64,000 nt of DNA from Microbacterium saperdae (GCF_006716345.1 NZ_VFOX01000002.1:620001-684000), one strand, 5' to 3'; positions 1 through 8,451 are shown, counted from the stretch's first letter. The notes: generated from the letters alone by a model not told the origin. Translations and numbers: made by a program.

Positions 1-561
1 GAGGCGCTTGCGCTCCGGCTCGGTGAAGGTCGAGTCGCGCAGGCGGCGGGCATCCTTCTCGGCGATCTCGAACGCCACGGCGTAGTCGCCGACCGCCTGC
101 AGGTACTCGCCGACCTGCTGCTCGCTGATCTTGGCCTCCGCAGAGGCCGGGCGCAGCGCATCCGCCTTCTTCTTCGCCCGCAGGAACGCGGCGGTCAGCG
201 GCTGGCGGCCGTCGCTCATGGCGGGGAACGCGATCAGCTTCGCCACATCGAGTTCGTAGTCGAGCCAGTGTGCCGTGATCTCGTCGTGCTCGGCGAACAG
301 GCGCACGAGCAGATCGTTGGACGGGACGGATGCCGTGGTGTCGACGAACGTCGGTCCGCGCCGCTTCGCCTGCTGGGTCAGCGCTCGTGCCTCGATCTCG
401 GCGGTCTTGAGCTGTGCCTTCATGCGGAGGGTCTCCAGGCGGCGCTCATGGCGGCGCTTCGAGTTGCGCTCCCACGCCTTCGCGGCACCGCCGGCCACGC
501 CCATGATGGGGAAGATGACCCACCAGGGCACGGTGCTGAGCCATGCGAAGAACGGTTCCAT
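1..561 (-). CDS. hypothetical membrane-anchored protein, 3' end cut by the window
   Basis: Open frame of 187 codons from an ATG at 561 that runs off the left edge with no stop, so the C-terminus is missing. The N-terminus (MEPFFAWLSTVPWWVIFPIM, residues 1-20) is hydrophobic and looks like a single membrane anchor. It is followed by a charged Lys/Arg/Glu-rich helical stretch (about 28-68) that could form a coiled coil, and then a soluble alpha-helical region. A -10-like TAGGCT lies 9 bases before the ATG, so the message may be nearly leaderless. I do not recognise the family. GC and codon usage match the neighbours. It is divergent from the hydrolase at 808. Confidence 0.75.
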   Translation of the reverse strand, partial: MEPFFAWLSTVPWWVIFPIMGVAGGAAKAWERNSKRRHERRLETLRMKAQLKTAEIEARALTQQAKRRGPTFVDTTASVPSNDLLVRLFAEHDEITAHWLDYELDVAKLIAFPAMSDGRQPLTAAFLRAKKKADALRPASAEAKISEQQVGEYLQAVGDYAVAFEIAEKDARRLRDSTFTEPERKRL

Positions 562-765
562 GATGTGCTCAGCCTACTGCGGAGGTCCGCGGGTTCCGAG
601 GGGTGATGCGCCTGCTCTCGCCTGCACGACCTCGCGGATCGCCTCCGCCCCGCCTCGTCCGGAGCCGATCTGTCGGCGCGGCGCGAGGCATCTCCACTGC
701 TGTGCTCGTCCGCCCGCCGCATCGGCGGCGAATCTCCTCTTCCGCAATCGCTGGTCATTGATATA

Positions 766-780
766 GTCAACGCAATTGAC
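766..780. promoter_or_regulatory. operator GTCA-N7-TGAC, copy 1 (hydrolase-M20 operon)
   Basis: Inverted repeat AGTCAA-CGCAA-TTGACT (765-781). It overlaps a TATAGT -10-like hexamer at 762-767 and lies 27 bases before the hydrolase start. The GTCA-N7-TGAC core recurs at 3660, 8626 (one mismatch) and 10508. The local TetR protein is the inferred ligand. Confidence 0.6.
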
Positions 781-807
781 TTGCACGTTGTATCCGAGAG
801 TTGGACG

Positions 808-1686
808 ATGATGACCACATCCCCCGCATCGATGACGGTGGACTGCGACGGCATCGAGATCGCGGCGGATGTCCGCGGATCGGGCCCCGCCGTGCTGCTG
901 CTGCACGGATACCCCGAGACCAAGGCCATGTGGCGGGAGGTCGCCGAATCGCTCGCGGTCGACCACACCGTGGTGGCGGCGGATCTGCGCGGCTACGGCG
1001 ACTCCGCGAAGCCGCGGGGCGAGCACTACGCCAAGCGCGACATGGCACGGGACCAGGTGGCGCTGATGCGCACGCTCGGCTTCGAGCGGTTCGCTGTCAT
1101 CGGGCACGACCGCGGCGCCCGGGTCGGCCACCGGATGGCGCTGGATCATCCGGATGCCGTGTCCGCACTCGCCGTGCTCGACATCGTGCCGACCCTGCAC
1201 ATGTTCGAGAACGTCGACAGGGCGATGGCCACCGCGTACTTCCACTGGTTCTTCCTGGCCCGCGCGGACGGGATGCCCGAGGCGCTGATCACCGCCGACC
1301 GAAAGACCTGGCTGCGCAGCCGCTTCACGGGCCGCCGCCACGACGGTGACCGTCTGCCCGACGCCTACGACGAGTATCTGCGTTGCTTCGACGTCGACAC
1401 GGTGCACGCATCCGGTGCGGACTACCGCGCCGCCGCGACCGTCGACCTCGAGCACGACCGCGCCGACCGCGCCGCGGGACGAACGGTCACCTGTCCGGTC
1501 CTCGCGCTGTGGGGCGCGCACAGCTACGTCGGACGCCACTTCGACGTGCTCGCCACGTGGCGCCCGTACGCCCCCTCGGTCACCGGGCGTGCGATCGATG
1601 CCGACCACTATCTGGCGGAAGAGGCGCCGGATGCCACGGCCACCGCTCTGCGGGAGTTCCTGGGCGCGACGGCGGTGGCCGCATGA
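808..1686 (+). CDS. alpha/beta hydrolase, haloacetate dehalogenase-like
   Basis: 292 residues, cytoplasmic, with no signal peptide. The fold is clear: an oxyanion HGYPE motif near residue 33, RGYGDS near 61, nucleophile Asp101 in GHDRGAR, Asp125 and a C-terminal His267 in DADHYL. The DRGAR block supplies Arg102 and Arg105, and FHW supplies His146-Trp147. In fluoroacetate dehalogenases these positions bind the carboxylate and the halide. That makes an acid-substituted ester or haloacid a plausible substrate, but the true one is unknown. ATG 808 was chosen because GAGAG at 796-800 gives a good ribosome site; an upstream TTG at 781 is less likely. The stop overlaps the start of the M20 peptidase gene, so the two form an operon. 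Confidence 0.85.
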   Translation: MMTTSPASMTVDCDGIEIAADVRGSGPAVLLLHGYPETKAMWREVAESLAVDHTVVAADLRGYGDSAKPRGEHYAKRDMARDQVALMRTLGFERFAVIGHDRGARVGHRMALDHPDAVSALAVLDIVPTLHMFENVDRAMATAYFHWFFLARADGMPEALITADRKTWLRSRFTGRRHDGDRLPDAYDEYLRCFDVDTVHASGADYRAAATVDLEHDRADRAAGRTVTCPVLALWGAHSYVGRHFDVLATWRPYAPSVTGRAIDADHYLAEEAPDATATALREFLGATAVAA

Positions 1687-2771
1687 GCGCCCGCGAGCAG
1701 GCGATCGAGCGCCTCGACCAGCTGGTGTCGATCGAGACCCCGACCGGCGACGTCGCGGGTCTCGCGGCAGCGCAACAGCTCGTGCGCTCCTGGCTCGACC
1801 CCGTGCTGGGTGCGCAGGGCGTGCTCGAGACCGTCGACGGCGTCTCGCACCTGCTCTGGGCGGGAGGTGAGACGCCATCGGTGCTGCTGCTCGGTCATCT
1901 CGACACCGTGTTCCCGAAGGGCACGATCGACGAACGCCCGTTCCGCCTCGATGGCGACCGCGCGACCGGACCCGGCGTCTTCGACATGAAGGCGGGCATC
2001 GTGATCATGGCCGCAGCCCTCGCCAGAGTGGCGCGCCCCGGTGAGGTCGCCGTGCTGCTCACGAGCGATGAGGAGGTGGGGTCGCTGACCTCGCGCACCC
2101 TCATCGAGCGCGAGGCGGCACGCGCCGGAACCGTGCTGGTGCTGGAGCCCAGTCTCGACGGGGCGCTGAAGATCGCCCGGCGCGGTGGCAGCATCTACCG
2201 CCTGGAGCTCACGGGGCGCGCGGCGCACGCCGGACTCGAACCGTGGAAGGGGCGCAGCGCCCTCACCGAGCTCGCCCATCACGTGCTCGCCCTCCCGGCG
2301 CTCGCAGATGACGAACGCGGCACGACCGTGAGTCCGACCGTGGCGCGCGCGGGCACCGTGACCAACGTCATCCCCGAGCACGCCGAGGTGCGCATCGATG
2401 TGCGCGCCTGGACTCTCGACGAGTTGGAGCGGGTGGATGCCGAGATGCAGGTGCTCGAGGCGCACACCGAGGGCGTGAGCGTGGAGGTCATCGGCGGCAT
2501 CAACCGTCCGCCGATGGAAGCCAGCTCCTCGGCGGAGCTGCTGACCTGTGCGCGGCTCGTGTCGGAGCGGCTCGGTCATCCCGAGGTGGAGGCTGTCTCG
2601 GCAGGAGGCGCCTCGGACGGCAACTTCACCGCCGCGGTCGGCGCGCGCACGCTCGACGGCCTCGGCCCGCGCGGCGCCGGCGCACATGCCGACCATGAGT
2701 GGGTGTCGGTGGAGTCGATGGTCGAGCGCATCGATCTGCTGGCCGGGATGCTCGACGAGCTCGCGCGATAG
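1683..2771 (+). CDS. M20 family metallopeptidase (carboxypeptidase G2 / ArgE-DapE type)
   Basis: 362 residues, normal for the family. It probably hydrolyses the C-terminal or amide bond of an N-acyl amino acid or dipeptide using two zinc ions in the cytoplasm. The metal and catalytic residues are visible in order: His72 in GHLDTV, Asp101 in FDMKAG, the Glu130-Glu131 pair in SDEEVG, Glu155 in LEPSLDG, and a C-terminal His in GAHADHEW. The lid domain (about 170-280) is present. The ATG overlaps the hydrolase stop (ATGA), so translation is coupled. Together with the S9 peptidase and the peptide transporter downstream, it points to use of peptides or acylated amino acids. Confidence 0.9.
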   Translation: MSAREQAIERLDQLVSIETPTGDVAGLAAAQQLVRSWLDPVLGAQGVLETVDGVSHLLWAGGETPSVLLLGHLDTVFPKGTIDERPFRLDGDRATGPGVFDMKAGIVIMAAALARVARPGEVAVLLTSDEEVGSLTSRTLIEREAARAGTVLVLEPSLDGALKIARRGGSIYRLELTGRAAHAGLEPWKGRSALTELAHHVLALPALADDERGTTVSPTVARAGTVTNVIPEHAEVRIDVRAWTLDELERVDAEMQVLEAHTEGVSVEVIGGINRPPMEASSSAELLTCARLVSERLGHPEVEAVSAGGASDGNFTAAVGARTLDGLGPRGAGAHADHEWVSVESMVERIDLLAGMLDELAR

Positions 2772-2784
2772 GGCGTACCCGGCA

Positions 2785-2838
2785 TCGGGAGGAGTTCTCG
2801 GGTTCGGGAGGAGCCTCGGGCGCAGATGCTCCTCCCGA
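2785..2838. repeat. extragenic palindrome, TCGGGAGGAG family, copy 1
   Basis: TCGGGAGGAG occurs at 2785-2794 and 2804-2813, and its exact complement CTCCTCCCGA at 2829-2838. It lies between two convergent genes, so it could fold in RNA from either strand and act as a bidirectional terminator. The same unit recurs at 17424. Confidence 0.65.
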
Positions 2839-2880
2839 CGCGGAGATCTCCGCCCGAGTCCGCAGGCCGGAGCCCGCGCG

Positions 2881-3594
2881 TCAGGCCCCGGGAGCGTGCC
2901 GCTCGATGCTCTCCAGCAGCAGGTCGAGAGCGGCCTCCCACGCGCGGGGGTCGCGTACACCGGGGAGGCTCTCGCCGGCCCAGGTGATCTCGGGGAACTC
3001 GGCGGGGTCGAGCCGCCGGTAATCCATCTGCCAGGTCAGCTCGTCGGCATCCTGCACGTCGGCGGGCAGCGCGGTGAGTGCCGCCTGGATGCTGGACGCG
3101 GAGCGGATGAGCTGACCGAGGGCGCGCGCGTAGAGTGCGGCCTGCTCGGGGCCGTAGCCGCCGCGGCGCAGCGCGCCGATCGAGAACTCCATCGAGGAGA
3201 AGTCGGTCGGGCGGCGCAGCGCCATCTGCAACGCGAACTCCGGGTAGCGCATGTAGTGGTCGTGGATCAGGTGCGCCTGTGTGCGCAGGTCGGCGAGCCA
3301 GTCGTCGGTCGCCACCATTCCGCCGCTGTACGAGCGGGCGCGCAGGGTGTCGATCAGAGCGAGCAGCAGCTCGTCCTTGTCGCGGAAGTGCCGGTAGATC
3401 GACGTCGGGTGGGCGCCGAGCTCTTCGCCGATCGACTGGAAGGTGAGGCGGTCGAGCCCCTCGCGCTCCACGACGCGGTCGGCGGCGGCGACGATGATCT
3501 CGCGGCTGAGCGAGTCGCGTGCGCGGCGGGGGCGTGCGGTGCCCTTCGCGGATGCCGGCGCCTTCGCCGATTCCGTGGCCTTCCGAGTCGCCAT
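2881..3594 (-). CDS. TetR family transcriptional regulator
   Basis: 237 residues. After a low-complexity Ala/Lys/Arg-rich tail (1-28) comes the TetR DNA-binding domain (about 29-75): SREIIVAAADRVVEREG, LTFQSIGEELG and the recognition helix HPTSIYRHF. The C-terminal domain is helical and is expected to bind a small ligand. GGAG sits 7 bases before the ATG. It lies between the hydrolase operon and the surface module. A GTCA-N7-TGAC palindrome at 3660-3674 lies 66 bases upstream of its start, as expected for autoregulation, and the same site precedes three other transcription units of the region. Control of those units by this protein is inferred. Confidence 0.9.
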   Translation of the reverse strand: MATRKATESAKAPASAKGTARPRRARDSLSREIIVAAADRVVEREGLDRLTFQSIGEELGAHPTSIYRHFRDKDELLLALIDTLRARSYSGGMVATDDWLADLRTQAHLIHDHYMRYPEFALQMALRRPTDFSSMEFSIGALRRGGYGPEQAALYARALGQLIRSASSIQAALTALPADVQDADELTWQMDYRRLDPAEFPEITWAGESLPGVRDPRAWEAALDLLLESIERHAPGA

Positions 3595-3659
3595 CGAGAT
3601 ACTCCGTTCGCTGTCGTCACCGGGTCTCGGTCACGCAGACATCACGGTACCCCACCGTC

Positions 3660-3674
3660 GTCAGGGTGTCTGAC
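3660..3674. promoter_or_regulatory. operator GTCA-N7-TGAC, copy 2 (TetR gene)
   Basis: GTCAG-GGTGT-CTGAC, a perfect 5-bp inverted repeat with the same GTCA-N7-TGAC geometry as copies 1 and 4. It lies in the divergent region between the TetR gene and the sigma factor gene, closer to the TetR start. Confidence 0.5.
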
Positions 3675-3749
3675 AAGGGCATGGGCAATGCGCGAACCGG
3701 GGTGCCGCGCCGGTCCGAGCACAGCGGTGGACAAAAGAGGCTCACGCTG

Positions 3750-3778
3750 AAGGAGTCGTCAACCCCCAAAAGGTGACG
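3750..3778 (+). promoter_or_regulatory. AAGGAGT-N17-TGAYG element, copy 1
   Basis: AAGGAGT at 3750-3756, 17 bases, then TGACG at 3774-3778, with an A-rich run just before the second half. The geometry resembles the -35/-10 boxes of an ECF promoter pointing at the sigma gene, whose ATG is 70 bases further on. Three more copies lie within 5 kb. Confidence 0.5.
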
Positions 3779-3848
3779 AACCAATATTTTGGTATGCCGG
3801 TGCCCTACTCTGGCGTCAGCAGAGAGGTTTGTGGTCCGGGGAGGGAAC

Positions 3849-5630
3849 ATGATCGATCCCCGCAGCGATGCGGAGTTACTGAGCGCGCTTCGCGACGGCG
3901 ATCGAGGGAGCTATGCCGCACTGTGGCATCGCCATTCGGATGCTGCCCGCCGTTACGCGTATCGGCTCTATCCGGCGCGTGTCGACGACCTCGTCTCGGA
4001 GTCCTTCCTCGCGATCTACCAGCAGGTCACCACGACCGACAAGGGTCCGCAGTTCGCCTTCCGCTCCTACTTGAAGACCGTGATCCGCAACACCGCCATC
4101 GCCTGGCGCAAGGATGCGGAGCGTGTGCTGACCAGTGATGACCTGGATCAGGTGGAGGTGCGCGACGGGCTCAGCGCCCTGGAGCAGCAGGCCAGTTCGG
4201 CGGATGTGCTCGCCGCCTTCCAGGCCCTGCCTGAACGGTGGCAGCGCGTGCTGTGGCTGGCCGAGGTCGATGAAGCCGACCGACCGGATATCGCCAAAGA
4301 GCTGGGGATCAAACCCAATGCGGTGTCTGCACTGCAGCGGCGAGCGCGCACGGGGCTGAAGTTCCAGTGGCTGAGCCGACAGATTCCGGTCTCGCTCCGC
4401 GATGACAGGTCGCACGTCGCGCGTTTGATCCCGCAGTATCTGACCGAGCCGAACAATCTGACGGTCGGCATGGAGGTCACGGCCCACCTCGAGGACTGCG
4501 CCGTGTGCACCGACCTCCTGCACAACACGCGCGGCGGGGCGGCGCGCCTGCAGGGCAAGACTCTCGCGGTGCTGTTGGGCGCCGCAGGACTCGGCGCCCC
4601 GACCGTCTCGTCGCTGTCGTCCGGCACCGCCGCCGTCGCCGCGTTCGCGGGGCTCTCCGGATGGCTCTTCGCCGGAAGCCTGGGCGTCGCCACCGTCGGC
4701 GGGATCCTGGCCGCGGCTCTCGTCGTCGGCCCGCTGTCCTCATCGCAGGCCGAGGCGCTCCCGGTGGTCGCGGAGGCACCCGCAACGGGAGTGTCGGATC
4801 CGGAGCCGGATCTGGTGCGCTCTCCGAGCCCGGACCAGATCCCGCCCCGCGCACCGGTGACGGCCCCTGTCGCACCGACGACCGGACGGTGGGTGACCGA
4901 TCCGAGCATCCCCTCGGCCGGTCTCTCCGACGATCCCGACCAGTATTTCCCCACGACTCCGACCTCCCCGAAGCCGGCAGATCCCGGCACGCCGGGACCG
5001 GGCACGAATCCGGAGTCCCCGCTGTCTCCGGGGGTCACCAGTCCGCCTGCGTCCACCGGCTACATCTCACCGATCATCACCGGCCGCACGACGCCGGGCG
5101 AGAGCGTCGTCGTCGCCCTCGCGTCCCAGCGCTACACGCCGACGGTCGCGGACGACGGCAGCTGGAACTTCGACACCCGCGCGCTGCAGTACGACGCAGG
5201 GACCTACGACTACGAGGTGTGGTCCTTCGACGAGACCTCGCAGTCGGCCGTCACCGCGGGCACCTTCACCGTGATTCCGATCCAGGTGCAGGGGCTCGAG
5301 GAGCTCACCGGAACGGAGGACATGACCGTCCCCGAAGCGCAGACCACAGGGGTGGTCATCGCGGTCACAGGACCCCCGAACGGTCGGGTGTTCATCACCT
5401 CGATGGAGGGCCACTCCGCCACCATCGATCTGGACCAGAACGGGTACACGCGCAAACGACTCCTGATGGATGCGGCGGGCTGGTACTACTTCACCATGCG
5501 GGCGCTCGACAGCGACGGGTACTGGGGGCCGGCCTACGAGAAGGCCGTGGACGTGTACGACCCCGACATCATCTTCGATCCCTGGGGTGGCGGTCCCGAC
5601 AGCATGACCTTCGAGCTCGTCGATCCGTAG
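3849..5630 (+). CDS. ECF sigma factor fused to zinc anti-sigma motif, membrane segment and exported Ig-like domain
   Basis: 593 residues, about three times a normal ECF sigma factor. Sigma region 2 (about 10-85, with VDDLVSESFLAIYQQV) and region 4 (about 110-165, with DIAKELGIKPNAVSALQRRA) are followed by H213-x3-C217-x2-C220, the zinc signature of ZAS anti-sigma factors. A hydrophobic stretch follows at about 238-295. The remainder is a Pro/Thr-rich linker (about 300-420) and beta-rich, Ig-like sequence (about 420-590), expected outside the membrane. One chain would therefore sense outside and hold its own sigma domain at the membrane, with release probably by proteolysis (inference). The ATG at 3849 has GGGAGGGA just upstream. 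It may control the wall proteins at 6265-8451. Confidence 0.85.
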   Translation: MIDPRSDAELLSALRDGDRGSYAALWHRHSDAARRYAYRLYPARVDDLVSESFLAIYQQVTTTDKGPQFAFRSYLKTVIRNTAIAWRKDAERVLTSDDLDQVEVRDGLSALEQQASSADVLAAFQALPERWQRVLWLAEVDEADRPDIAKELGIKPNAVSALQRRARTGLKFQWLSRQIPVSLRDDRSHVARLIPQYLTEPNNLTVGMEVTAHLEDCAVCTDLLHNTRGGAARLQGKTLAVLLGAAGLGAPTVSSLSSGTAAVAAFAGLSGWLFAGSLGVATVGGILAAALVVGPLSSSQAEALPVVAEAPATGVSDPEPDLVRSPSPDQIPPRAPVTAPVAPTTGRWVTDPSIPSAGLSDDPDQYFPTTPTSPKPADPGTPGPGTNPESPLSPGVTSPPASTGYISPIITGRTTPGESVVVALASQRYTPTVADDGSWNFDTRALQYDAGTYDYEVWSFDETSQSAVTAGTFTVIPIQVQGLEELTGTEDMTVPEAQTTGVVIAVTGPPNGRVFITSMEGHSATIDLDQNGYTRKRLLMDAAGWYYFTMRALDSDGYWGPAYEKAVDVYDPDIIFDPWGGGPDSMTFELVDP

Positions 5631-5637
5631 TCGCCAG

Positions 5638-5666
5638 CGTCACGCTTCCGCAGCTCCGCACTCCTT
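5638..5666 (-). promoter_or_regulatory. AAGGAGT-N17-TGAYG element, copy 2
   Basis: On the minus strand, AAGGAGT (5666-5660), 17 bases, then TGACG (5642-5638). It starts 7 bases after the sigma gene stop and is inverted relative to copy 1, so the pair brackets the gene. No gene start lies close downstream on this strand. The rest of the 204-base gap shows no feature I can name. Confidence 0.45.
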
Positions 5667-5834
5667 CTGTTCGGGGTTCATGGAGTCCTCCCCGACTTCA
5701 CGATCCCGGTTCGAGGCAGGGTCGTGACGCTCTCCCCAGCATCACGGCCCTGGCTCGTCACGCACATCTCATCCGGCGATCGTGCCGGGTCGTTCGTGCG
5801 CCGAACGGTCCTCGGCGCGAGTGCGGCGTGCGGC

Positions 5835-6161
5835 TCAGCCTTCGCGGATGGTCATCCTCGAGATCTTGTCTCCGGCCACGTCGAACGTGAAGGCACTCAC
5901 GCCGTTCGCATGAGTGCTGCGCCAGTCTCCGACGACGACCGTCTGCTGTCCGTGACGGGTGATGCTGATGACGCGGAGCGTCCCGGCGGAGCCGATGAAC
6001 TCGCGATCACTCCAGCGGACGATGGCTTCGGGACCGACGAACTCGCGCCCCCAGTCGTCGACAACGCCGTCGGTCGCGAAGGCGGCGATGAACGCCTCCG
6101 CATCGTGCGCGTTCACGGATTCGATGAAGTCCGCCAGCAGGGGCGGCAGCGATTCGGTCAT
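5835..6161 (-). CDS. SnoaL-like / NTF2-fold protein
   Basis: 108 residues, typical of single-domain SnoaL-like proteins of the NTF2 superfamily. The start (LADFIESVNAHDAEAFIAAF), the VDDWGREFVG loop and the VVVGDWRSTHANGVSAFTF strands follow the usual cone-shaped alpha+beta layout. Members are small cyclases, isomerases or ligand-binding proteins, and the reaction cannot be told from sequence. GGAGG lies before the ATG. It sits between the sigma factor gene (convergent) and the wall-anchored protein gene (same strand, 103 bases upstream), and may be co-transcribed with the latter. Confidence 0.75.
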   Translation of the reverse strand: MTESLPPLLADFIESVNAHDAEAFIAAFATDGVVDDWGREFVGPEAIVRWSDREFIGSAGTLRVISITRHGQQTVVVGDWRSTHANGVSAFTFDVAGDKISRMTIREG

Positions 6162-6264
6162 GGTTTCCTCCGTTCCTGAGGGACTCGGCGTCCCGGCGGA
6201 TGTGTCGACATCGGTCGGTCCTCGCCTCGCCGCTCCGCAGAGAGGCGAGGACCGACTCGGGTCA

Positions 6265-7761
6265 TCAGTCGACCTCGACGGCCTTCCGCCGTGCGCGTCC
6301 CGCGAACAGGATCATCGCACCCAGGGCGAGAAGTGCGCCGGCCGTTCCGACCGCGATGCCGGGAAGGGTGCCACCGGTCGTGGCCAGCTCCCCCTTCGGC
6401 CCGGGAGTCGGCGTCGGGTTCGTCGGTGTGACGGGGGCGTCTTGGATGGTGACGGTCTGTGCGGCGTCGTCGATGTCTTCGTGGACGGCGACGGGCTCGC
6501 CGGTGGTGTCGGTTCCTTCGTGGAGGCGTTCGAAGGCGACGAGCGTGGTGCCGGCGTATCCGGTGGGGATGGTGAAGGAGACGTCGATGGAGCCGTTCGC
6601 GGTTTCCGGGGTGAAGGTGGTGGATCCGGTGATTCCGGTGGCGGTGCCGTCTGCCTTGTTCTGCAGTTCGCCGGTGAGGGTGTACTCGGTGCCGGGGACC
6701 AGGTTCTGGTAGGCGACGGTGTCGATCACGGTGCCGCCGTTCCAGGGAAGGATCCGGTCTCCGTCGGCGGAGTCGACGAGCGACGTGCCGATCGAGGGCT
6801 CCGGGACCACGGTGGTGGTCCACTCGACGGTGGCCTCATCCGTGGTCGTCGCCGTGCTCGGTGCGACCAGGATGATCGTCTGGGCATGGGCTTCCGCCGT
6901 GGGCGTCGGCGCGGTCCGCGCCGGTACCGAGATGATCTTGCCGGTTGCGTTCGATCCCTGCGCCGTCACGGACACGGTGGCCGCACCCGCGGCGGTCGAC
7001 CCGCGGAGGTCGAGGTAGAGAGCCTGGCCGTCGACGACGGCGTTCGCATCGATCGCATCGCCATCGGCGTCCACGAGTGACACCGTGGGGTCGACCGCCA
7101 CGCTGACGGTGGGCTGGTCGGTGTGCACGAGGAACGGGCCGACCAGCGAGTCGGCGGTCTGCGGAGCGCTGGGGGCATCGATGGTGGCAGTGACCTCGAA
7201 ATCGGCCGGGGTCATCCCGGCGCTCGCGTTCGCGCCGTTCACCAGATGCCAGTAGGCGGCCTCCGAATCCGGAGTCTCCCATGCCCAGGCCGCGTCGAAG
7301 TCGAGATCGGTGTAGCGCCAGAGCGCGTACTGGGCGGCCTCGATCGCGTCGTTGCGGGAGATGCCGGGGACACCCGCTGCCGCGCCGAACTCCTCGAGGG
7401 TCAGCGCGGGGTAACTGTGGGCGAGCACCCAGAGCACCTTGCCCTGGACCGCTGGGTCGGTGAAGTAGTTCGCGCCGAGGTAGTCCTCGGCGTTGCCGAC
7501 GTACCCTTCGAGCTGCGTCCGTGCGGAGACATCGTGCTCGATGCAGTAGGCCCAGAAGTCGGGATCACCGGTTGCCGGGATCTCCGACCAGATCGGGAAC
7601 ACGCCCGTGCCGCCGTAGCCCTGCTTGTCTCCGATGTAGACGGGGTCGCCGGCGTCGACCGCAGCCTGTGCGGCCGAGGGGGCGAGCAGTGCGCTCAGCG
7701 CGAGCACGCTCGCACCGATCCAGCTCCCCACCCGGCTGATGTGCTTCTTCCTGTGATTCAC
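6265..7761 (-). CDS. thioester-domain / VaFE-repeat surface protein with LAxTG sorting signal
   Basis: 498 residues, exported. Signal peptide about 1-34 (cleavage after AAQA). Next comes a thioester adhesin domain: Cys73 in WAYCIEH and Gln144 in AAQYALW are spaced as in TQXA domains, where they form an internal Cys-Gln thioester that can bind host or substrate amines. A VaFE-type repeat follows at about 310-440 (TTLVAFERLHEG, then VAVHEDIDD). The C-terminus has LATTG at 459-463, a membrane helix and a basic tail. LAxTG is the motif of class E sortases in high-GC actinobacteria. The start is GTG 7761 with GGGAG 6 bases before it. It is the downstream partner of the Tat-exported protein and probably belongs to the sigma-fusion regulon (inference). 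Confidence 0.85.
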   Translation of the reverse strand: MNHRKKHISRVGSWIGASVLALSALLAPSAAQAAVDAGDPVYIGDKQGYGGTGVFPIWSEIPATGDPDFWAYCIEHDVSARTQLEGYVGNAEDYLGANYFTDPAVQGKVLWVLAHSYPALTLEEFGAAAGVPGISRNDAIEAAQYALWRYTDLDFDAAWAWETPDSEAAYWHLVNGANASAGMTPADFEVTATIDAPSAPQTADSLVGPFLVHTDQPTVSVAVDPTVSLVDADGDAIDANAVVDGQALYLDLRGSTAAGAATVSVTAQGSNATGKIISVPARTAPTPTAEAHAQTIILVAPSTATTTDEATVEWTTTVVPEPSIGTSLVDSADGDRILPWNGGTVIDTVAYQNLVPGTEYTLTGELQNKADGTATGITGSTTFTPETANGSIDVSFTIPTGYAGTTLVAFERLHEGTDTTGEPVAVHEDIDDAAQTVTIQDAPVTPTNPTPTPGPKGELATTGGTLPGIAVGTAGALLALGAMILFAGRARRKAVEVD

Positions 7762-7870
7762 GATGTACTCCCTGCGCTCTCGCCCTGGACCTCCCCCGGA
7801 GGGCGGTTCAGGCGCATTCTCGATGGACGGACATCGGAGAACAGGGGGAGTGTTTCCGCGATCCTCACTG

Positions 7871-7899
7871 AAGGAGTGCGGGGACGACGAAAAGTGATG
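7871..7899 (+). promoter_or_regulatory. AAGGAGT-N17-TGAYG element, copy 3
   Basis: AAGGAGT 7871-7877, 17 bases, TGATG 7895-7899, with AAAAG before the second half. It lies 109 bases before the start of the wall-anchored protein gene, but on the opposite strand to that gene. Confidence 0.5.
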
Positions 7900-7925
7900 C
7901 GCCGACCAGATGGAGTCGGAGAGGT

Positions 7926-7960
7926 CGTTCTCCCTGGCGGTTTCGACGCCAGGGAGAACG
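7926..7960 (-). terminator. hairpin terminator after the Tat-exported protein gene
   Basis: Perfect 14-bp stem (7926-7939 with 7947-7960) and a 7-base loop, starting 17 bases past the stop at 7978. There is no U-run, as is common in high-GC actinobacteria. Confidence 0.7.
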
Positions 7961-7977
7961 CGGTGCTCATCGTCGCG

Positions 7978-8451
7978 TCAGCGGAGCTTGACGTCGATCG
8001 TCTCGGTGAAGGGATCGATGTCGATGTTGGTCGTGATCGAGTATCCGGATCCGGACGGACCCGTGGGCCGGAACTGGATGCGGATGTTGGTGATGTCGTT
8101 CCCGGTGATCACGGCGGTGATCGAGCCGTCGGGGTTGGTGGTGGTGACGATTCCGGTGGCGTTGACGACCTGGAGGGTGACGCCGGGCTCCGGAACGATC
8201 ATGACGCTGGTGCCGGCGGGCAGGAGAGCGAGGTTGCCGTCTGCATCGCTGCCCTCGACCGTGAAGTTGGTCACGTTTCCGCTGACCACGCTCACGGTGG
8301 CGCCGGTGGCCCAGAACGTCGCTGCCGGGGTTCCTGTGGATGCGGCGGCCAGCGGTGTGGCGACGGCCGCAGCGACCACCGGCACCGACCAGGCGGCGCC
8401 CTTGACGACGGTGCGGCGTGAGACGCCGTGAGCGCGGGGGTTCTCCTGCAT
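7978..8451 (-). CDS. Tat-exported small surface protein
   Basis: 157 residues. SRRTVVKGAAW (11-21) is a twin-arginine signal, followed by a hydrophobic stretch and a cleavage-like site near residue 37. The mature part is about 120 residues, almost without charge clusters and rich in Thr, Val, Gly and Ile. It looks like one or two beta-sandwich domains. I do not recognise a family. Unlike the next gene it has no sorting signal, so it would be released or held by partners. A strong hairpin separates it from the wall-anchored protein gene, so the two probably have separate promoters, each with an AAGGAGT-N17-TGAYG element nearby. Confidence 0.75.
   Translation of the reverse strand: MQENPRAHGVSRRTVVKGAAWSVPVVAAAVATPLAAASTGTPAATFWATGATVSVVSGNVTNFTVEGSDADGNLALLPAGTSVMIVPEPGVTLQVVNATGIVTTTNPDGSITAVITGNDITNIRIQFRPTGPSGSGYSITTNIDIDPFTETIDVKLR

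Noticed and set aside
574..1878. 434-codon minus-strand frame
   Set aside because: It is antisense to the alpha/beta hydrolase, with Arg/His-rich composition and no conserved domain.
3750..5666. Possible insertion sequence ends around the sigma gene, because two copies of AAGGAGT-N17-TGAYG face inward
   Set aside because: Only 12 positions are conserved, there is no target duplication or transposase, and two further copies lie outside in the same orientation.
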